From: CAVPGH01 sp046726955
GTDB lineage: Bacteria > Acidobacteriota > Vicinamibacteria > Fen-336
Assembly (NCBI GenBank): GCA_046726955.1
Contig: JBKPBQ010000372.1
Coordinates: 1 to 18,661, forward strand
Direction: 5' to 3'
Length of the DNA: 18,661 nucleotides
The notes below the pieces were generated by a model, which did no database searches, had not been told where the DNA came from, and was given only the letters and a program-made list of their open reading frames with translations. Positions 14,727 to 18,661 of this stretch are shown here, piece after piece. The translations under genes and the position numbers were made by a program. Each line of letters starts with the position of its first letter. Positions within the stretch are counted from its first letter, which is position 1.

Positions 14727-14809
14727 GCGGAAGTGGCGGAACGGCAGACGCGCACGGCTTAGGACCGTGTGCCCGAAAGGGCGTGCGGGTTCAAATCCCG
14801 CCTTCCGCA
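14727..14809 (+). tRNA. tRNA-Leu (anticodon UAG)
   Basis: An 83-nt class II tRNA folds fully by eye. The acceptor is GCGGAAG with CTTCCGC plus discriminator A. The anticodon arm is CACGG CTTAGGA CCGTG with anticodon TAG, and a long variable arm (GCCCGAAAGGGC) is typical of tRNA-Leu. The T arm is GCGGG TTCAAAT CCCGC. CCA is not encoded. It reads CUN leucine codons. Its position before tig is common in delta-proteobacteria and related groups. Confidence 0.95.
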
Positions 14810-14824
14810 TGATCCGACGAGCGA

Positions 14825-14856
14825 GACGGAGCGCCGGCGTTGACCGGCGTTCCGTC
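14825..14856 (+). terminator. Strong hairpin between tRNA-Leu and tig
   Basis: GACGGAGCGCCGG (14825-14837) pairs with CCGGCGTTCCGTC (14844-14856) over 13 bp with a single G-T wobble and a 6-nt loop. It begins 15 nt after the tRNA. The following bases are not T-rich, so it could be a tRNA 3' processing or termination signal, or an operator overlapping the candidate tig promoter. Confidence 0.45.
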
Positions 14857-14870
14857 TGCGGTGTTATGCT
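14840..14870 (+). promoter_or_regulatory. Possible promoter of tig-clpP-clpX
   Basis: TTGACC (14840-14845) and an extended -10 TGTTATGCT (TATGCT at 14865-14870) are separated by 19 bp, longer than ideal. The -35 lies inside the hairpin at 14825-14856. Confidence 0.35.
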
Positions 14871-14941
14871 GTCTTGTTGGCAGCAACGTGGCGGGCCTCA
14901 CAGGGCCGCCCTCTCCCGGCGAACAACGAACGAGGTTGCCT

Positions 14942-16210
14942 TTGAAAGTCGAGTACATCGAAGAGACGGCGGTCCGCAAAGCGCTGGCGTTCGAGATCGA
15001 GCCCGAGGTCGTGGGGAAGGAGATCGAGGCGCGGGTCAAGGAGTACTCCCGCCGAGCCAAGCTGCCCGGCTTCCGTCCGGGCAAGATCCCGCTCGAGGTC
15101 ATCCGCAAGCGCTTCAAGGACCAGGTGCTCGGCGACGTCGCGGAGTCGCTGGTCAACAAGGTGGTGTTCGAGGAGATCGAAGGCCGCGGCTTGAAGCCGC
15201 TGACGATGCCCAAGGTGTCGGACCTCAAGATCGACGAGGGCCAGCCCATGACCTTCCGGGCGGTCTTCGAGACGCTCCCGCTCGTGGACGTCCCCGAGTA
15301 CCGCGGGCTCTCCGTTCCTTCGCGCGCCGCAAAGATCGAGAACGCGGACGTGGACAAGGAGCTCGACCGGGTGCGCGAGGAGAACGCGCGCTTCGATCCG
15401 GTGGAGGACCGCCCCGTGCAAAGGGGCGACTTCGCGGTGGTCGATCTCGCGTGGCGGCCTCCGGCCGGCGGCAAGGGCGGCCGCGACGAGAACGCGCTCA
15501 TCGAGGTGGGCGGCGAGGGCAACCATCCGGACATGGCCGCGACCCTCGAAGGGATGTCCGTGGGCGACACCCGCGAGGTGCGGCTCACGTGGCCGGAAGA
15601 CCATCCCGCGCTCGCCGGCCAGACGATCGACTACACAGTGACGCTCAAGGCCGTCAAGATGAAGGTCGTGCCCGCCGCGGACGACGAGTTCGCCAAGGAC
15701 CTCGACTTCGACAGCCTCGCTGCCTTCCGCGACTCGCTCCGCCAGCGCCTGCTCGCCGCCGAGGAGAGGAAGATCGACCGCGAGGTGAAGAAAGCGCTCG
15801 TGGACGCCCTCGTCCAGCGCGCGAGCTTCGAGGTGCCGGAGGCGCTGGTCGAGCGGCACATGACGAATCGCACGGAGAACGCGGCCCGCGGCCTCGCCTT
15901 CCAGGGCATCGACCCCCGCAAGGTGGGCGTGAACTGGCGCGAGTACCGGGACGCGCAGCGCGAGGACTCTGTGAACGCGGCCAAGGCGGACCTCCTCCTC
16001 GACCAGATCGCGCGGCGCGAGGGCATCGAGGTGATGGACGCGGAGGTCGACGCTGAGGTCGCACGTTTCGCGCAGCGAATGAACAAGTCGCAGGAGGCGA
16101 TGCGTCGGCAGATGGAGAAGGAAGGCGACATCGACGCGCTCCGCGCGCGTTTGCGCGAGGAGAAGACCCTTGACTTGCTCAAGGCCAATGCTAGACTGGA
16201 CTTAGCATGA
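14942..16210 (+). CDS. tig: Trigger factor, ribosome-bound chaperone and peptidyl-prolyl isomerase
   Basis: This 422-residue protein has the ribosome-binding signature GFRPGKIP at residues 43-50, the same place as in E. coli. It then has a PPIase (FKBP-like) domain at about 148-235 and a helical C-terminal chaperone part. It binds near the ribosomal exit tunnel and shields new chains. I chose the TTG start at 14942 because GAGG lies 6 nt upstream and it yields MKVEYIEET, the normal family N-terminus. A second in-frame TTG is at 14936, with no room for the ribosome site. The stop overlaps the clpP start in ATGA (16207-16210), which implies translational coupling. The PPIase domain is intact but its aromatic pocket is only partly recognisable by eye. 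Confidence 0.95.
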   Translation: MKVEYIEETAVRKALAFEIEPEVVGKEIEARVKEYSRRAKLPGFRPGKIPLEVIRKRFKDQVLGDVAESLVNKVVFEEIEGRGLKPLTMPKVSDLKIDEGQPMTFRAVFETLPLVDVPEYRGLSVPSRAAKIENADVDKELDRVREENARFDPVEDRPVQRGDFAVVDLAWRPPAGGKGGRDENALIEVGGEGNHPDMAATLEGMSVGDTREVRLTWPEDHPALAGQTIDYTVTLKAVKMKVVPAADDEFAKDLDFDSLAAFRDSLRQRLLAAEERKIDREVKKALVDALVQRASFEVPEALVERHMTNRTENAARGLAFQGIDPRKVGVNWREYRDAQREDSVNAAKADLLLDQIARREGIEVMDAEVDAEVARFAQRMNKSQEAMRRQMEKEGDIDALRARLREEKTLDLLKANARLDLA

Positions 16211-16818
16211 CTGCCGCGACCTCCTTCGCGGGCACTCTGGTTCCCATGGTCGTGGAACAGACGGCCCGTGGAGAGCGTGCCTACGACATCTACTCGCGGC
16301 TCCTCAAGGACAACATCGTCTTCATCGGCACCGCGATCGACGACCTGATCGCGAACCTGATCATCGCGCAGCTCCTCTTCCTGGAAGCCGAGGATCCCGA
16401 GAAGGACATCCACGTCTACATCAACAGCCCCGGCGGCTCCACGACCGCGGGGATGGCGATCTACGACACGATGCAGCTCGTCCGGCCCGACGTGCAGACG
16501 ATCTGCGTGGGCCAGGCCGCCTCGATGGGCGCGGTGCTCCTCGCCGCGGGGACTCCCGGCAAGCGCTTCGCGCTGCCCAACTCGCGCATCCTCATCCACC
16601 AGCCGTGGGGCGGCGCCCAGGGCCAGGCCTCGGACATCGCGATCCAGGCCAAGGAGATCCTCCGCATCCGAGACCGGATAAACGAGATCCTCGCCTTCCA
16701 CACCAAGCAGTCGCTCGAGAAGATCGCGTCCGACACCGACCGCGACTTCATCATGGACGCGACGCAGGCGAAGGGCTACGGAATCGTCGACCAGGTCATC
16801 GGCAAGAGAGAAAGATGA
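16207..16818 (+). CDS. clpP: ClpP, proteolytic subunit of Clp protease
   Basis: This 203-residue protein carries the full catalytic triad: Ser106 in GQAASMGAVL, His131 in ILIHQPWGG and Asp180 in DTDRDF, each offset by nine from the usual E. coli numbering. INSPGGS (72-78) is the oxyanion-loop region. It assembles as a 14-mer chamber that degrades substrates fed by ClpX. The N-terminal 14 residues before VVEQTARGERAYDIYSRLL are a likely propeptide. No good ribosome site is visible, so translation probably depends on coupling from tig through the ATGA overlap. Its own stop overlaps the clpX start in the same way. Confidence 0.97.
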   Translation: MTAATSFAGTLVPMVVEQTARGERAYDIYSRLLKDNIVFIGTAIDDLIANLIIAQLLFLEAEDPEKDIHVYINSPGGSTTAGMAIYDTMQLVRPDVQTICVGQAASMGAVLLAAGTPGKRFALPNSRILIHQPWGGAQGQASDIAIQAKEILRIRDRINEILAFHTKQSLEKIASDTDRDFIMDATQAKGYGIVDQVIGKRER

Positions 16819-18059
16819 AGAAGAACGGCGATAGCGAAGTCCTCCGCTGTTCTTTCTGCAACAAGGACCAGAACGACGTCCGCAAGCTGATCGCGGGCCC
16901 GACCGTCTTCATCTGCGACGAGTGCGTCGACGTCTGCAACGACATCATTGCCGACGACCGCCGCGTGGAGGGCCGCTCCTACAAGTCGAGCCTCCCCACC
17001 CCGCACGAGATCAAGAAGTTCCTGGACGAGTACGTGATCGGCCAGGAGCAGGCCAAGAAGAAGCTCGCGGTCGCCGTCTACAACCACTACAAGCGGATCG
17101 AGATCACCAAGGCCCGCGGGAAGAACGACGTCGAGCTCACGAAGTCGAACATCCTGCTCATCGGGCCCACGGGCACGGGCAAGACGCTGCTCGCCCAGAC
17201 CCTCGCTCGGCTCCTCTCCGTCCCCTTCACGATCGTGGACGCCACGACGCTCACCGAGGCCGGCTACGTCGGGGAGGACGTCGAGAACATCATCCTCAAG
17301 CTCCTGCAGGCGGCGGGGGGGGACATCGAGAAGTGCCAGGAGGGGATCATCTACATCGACGAGATCGACAAGATCTCGCGCAAGGACGAGAACCCCTCGA
17401 TCACCCGCGACGTCTCCGGAGAGGGCGTGCAGCAGGCCCTCCTGAAGATCCTGGAGGGGACGGTGGCCAACGTGCCGCCCCAGGGCGGACGCAAGCACCC
17501 CCACCAGGAGTTCTACCAGATCGACACCACGAACATCCTGTTCATCTGCGGCGGGGCCTTCGTGGGCCTGGACAAGATCATCGAGCGGCGGGTGGGCAAG
17601 AAGAGCCTTGGCTTCCGCACGGACACGAGCAAGGTCACGCCGGGGCCGGGGGCGAAGCACTCCGTGAGCGCGGTGCAGCCCCAGGACCTCATCCGCTACG
17701 GCCTCATCCCGGAGTTCTGCGGCCGGCTGCCCGTGATCGGGACGCTGCACGACCTGGACAAGCCCGCCCTCGTGGAGATCCTCACCCAGCCCAAGAACGC
17801 GATCACGCGGCAGTACATGAAGATGTTCGAGTACGAGAACGTGAAGCTGCGCTTCACGGAAGATGCGCTCGAATCCATCTCCGAGCTCGCGATCTCCCGC
17901 AAGATCGGGGCCCGGGGCCTGCGCATGATCATCGAGGACCTCATGCTGGACCTCATGTACAACCTGCCTTCGATGAAGAAGGTCAAGGAGTGCGTGGTCA
18001 CGCGAGAGGTGGTGCTCGACCGGGAGAAGCCGATCACGCTCATCGAGAAGGTGGGGTAG
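16815..18059 (+). CDS. clpX: ClpX, AAA+ unfoldase of ClpXP
   Basis: This 414-residue protein has the N-terminal zinc-binding domain (Cys12, Cys15, Cys34, Cys37), Walker A GPTGTGKT (117-124), the pore loop GYVG (150-153) and Walker B IIYIDEID (178-185). An RKH loop (GGRKHP) and a sensor-2 GARGLRMIIE near the C-terminus are present. The ClpP-docking loop, normally IGF, reads LGF within GKKSLGF, a change I consider conservative. It unfolds tagged proteins and passes them to ClpP. ATG at 16815 gives the standard N-terminus MKKNGDSEVLRCSFC and overlaps the clpP stop by four bases, so clpP and clpX are co-expressed. Confidence 0.97.
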   Translation: MKKNGDSEVLRCSFCNKDQNDVRKLIAGPTVFICDECVDVCNDIIADDRRVEGRSYKSSLPTPHEIKKFLDEYVIGQEQAKKKLAVAVYNHYKRIEITKARGKNDVELTKSNILLIGPTGTGKTLLAQTLARLLSVPFTIVDATTLTEAGYVGEDVENIILKLLQAAGGDIEKCQEGIIYIDEIDKISRKDENPSITRDVSGEGVQQALLKILEGTVANVPPQGGRKHPHQEFYQIDTTNILFICGGAFVGLDKIIERRVGKKSLGFRTDTSKVTPGPGAKHSVSAVQPQDLIRYGLIPEFCGRLPVIGTLHDLDKPALVEILTQPKNAITRQYMKMFEYENVKLRFTEDALESISELAISRKIGARGLRMIIEDLMLDLMYNLPSMKKVKECVVTREVVLDREKPITLIEKVG

Positions 18060-18062
18060 ATC

Positions 18063-18076
18063 GGCCCTTCCGGGCC
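18063..18076 (+). terminator. Small hairpin after clpX
   Basis: GGCCC and GGGCC pair around a TTCC loop three bases after the clpX stop. The stem is only 5 bp and the following bases are not T-rich, so it would at most weaken read-through into lon. Confidence 0.25.
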
Positions 18077-18148
18077 ACAGGGTCGTTCTCTTACTTGCCG
18101 ACGCGCGCGAAAGGCGACTGACTTGCGCAGGGAGCGGGTTACGCTGCC

Positions 18149-18661
18149 ATGTTCGGGCGAGACAAGGAAAAGATGGACGTGATCGAAACTCTGCCCATGG
18201 TGCCGCTGCGGGACGTGGTGGTGTTCCCCCACATGATGATGCCGTTCGTCATCGGGCGGCCCAGCTCCATCCGCGCCCTCGACTACGCCCTCCTCAAGGG
18301 CAAGCGCATCTTCCTTTCCGCCCAGCACGACGCCACCCGCGACAACCCCGCGCCGGACGAGATCTACACGCTGGGGACGATCTGCAACATCGTCCAGCAC
18401 CTGAAGCTCCCCGACGGGAACGTGAAGGTCCTCGTGGAGGGCCTCGACCGGGGCCGCGCCCTCGAGTTCAAGGAGGAGCAGGGCTTCCTGAAGGTGGTGG
18501 CCAAGGTCGTGCCCCGCCCGGAGGAGCCGACGACCGGCGTCGAAGCGCTCATGTCCAAGGTCATCGCCCAGTTCGAGCAGTACGTGAAGCTCTCGAACAA
18601 CCTCCACTACGACGCCATGCTCGCGGCGGTGCGGGTGGAGGACCCGGGGAAGCTCGCGGAC
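18149..18661 (+). CDS. lon: Lon protease, N-terminal part, cut by window edge
   Basis: The 171 visible residues are the Lon N-terminal substrate-binding domain. It opens ETLPMVPLRDVVVFPHMMMPFVIGR and continues with LGTICNIVQHLKLPDGNVKVLVEGLDRGRALEF. The AAA+ and Ser-Lys protease parts lie beyond the window. Lon degrades misfolded and regulatory proteins, and it commonly follows clpX. ATG at 18149 is used here; ATG at 18173 is an equally good choice, with AAGGA 4 nt upstream, and would drop eight residues. The 89-bp gap after clpX could hold a separate promoter, although I found no convincing -35/-10 pair. Confidence 0.93.
   Translation, partial: MFGRDKEKMDVIETLPMVPLRDVVVFPHMMMPFVIGRPSSIRALDYALLKGKRIFLSAQHDATRDNPAPDEIYTLGTICNIVQHLKLPDGNVKVLVEGLDRGRALEFKEEQGFLKVVAKVVPRPEEPTTGVEALMSKVIAQFEQYVKLSNNLHYDAMLAAVRVEDPGKLAD

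Noticed and set aside
18077..18148. Heat-shock (sigma32-like) promoter before lon
   Set aside because: CTTGCC and CTTGCG stretches are present but no matching -10 is found at normal spacing.

Overview
The window is GC-rich (roughly two thirds G+C by eye), densely coding and bacterial. Several signs point to Acidobacteriota or a close relative (inference): the run tRNA-Leu, tig, clpP, clpX, lon; the partial secreted protein with the FWGAGSPPDPNGDAGPNHY motif; the glycine-zipper envelope protein; and a Tes-like radical SAM enzyme. I see no insertion sequence, phage gene or CRISPR array. No gene-free stretch exceeds about 300 bases.

Layout. 1-636 (-) is the start of a secreted protein cut by the window edge. 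847-2792 (-) is hflK-hflC, the membrane regulators of FtsH. 2946-4317 (+) holds two tandem paralogous membrane proteins of exactly 217 residues each. 4342-6495 (+) is a one-piece patatin-POTRA-beta-barrel protein of the type Vd (PlpD-like) class. 6514-9934 (-) is a two-gene radical SAM cassette: a Tes/COG1964-like enzyme first, then a B12-binding radical SAM enzyme resembling the hopanoid methylase HpnR. 10105-12890 (+) is a close-packed set: a DUF3810 membrane protein with an HExxH motif, a SRAP (YedK/HMCES-type) abasic-site protein, and an SDH-family Clp-fold protease. 12918-13475 (-) is a small envelope protein. 13665-14513 (-) is prephenate dehydratase pheA, preceded by a leader region. 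14727-14809 (+) is tRNA-Leu(UAG). 14942-18661 (+) is the proteostasis block tig-clpP-clpX-lon, with lon cut by the window edge.

Two things stand out. First, the radical SAM pair (6514-9934) has the parts expected of a bacterial membrane-spanning-lipid pathway. One enzyme belongs to the family that joins lipid tails end to end (Tes), and one belongs to the B12 radical SAM class that methylates unactivated lipid carbons. Second, the pheA leader (14541-14704) looks like a complete ribosome-mediated attenuator. It has a promoter whose predicted start falls at or next to the AUG of a 23-residue leader peptide with two Phe codons. A three-way choice of hairpins follows, ending in a terminator just before pheA.

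The genes otherwise serve envelope and protein quality control (HflKC, SDH protease, Tig/ClpP/ClpX/Lon), membrane lipid modification and aromatic amino-acid synthesis. All assignments were made by reading motifs; no database search was run.
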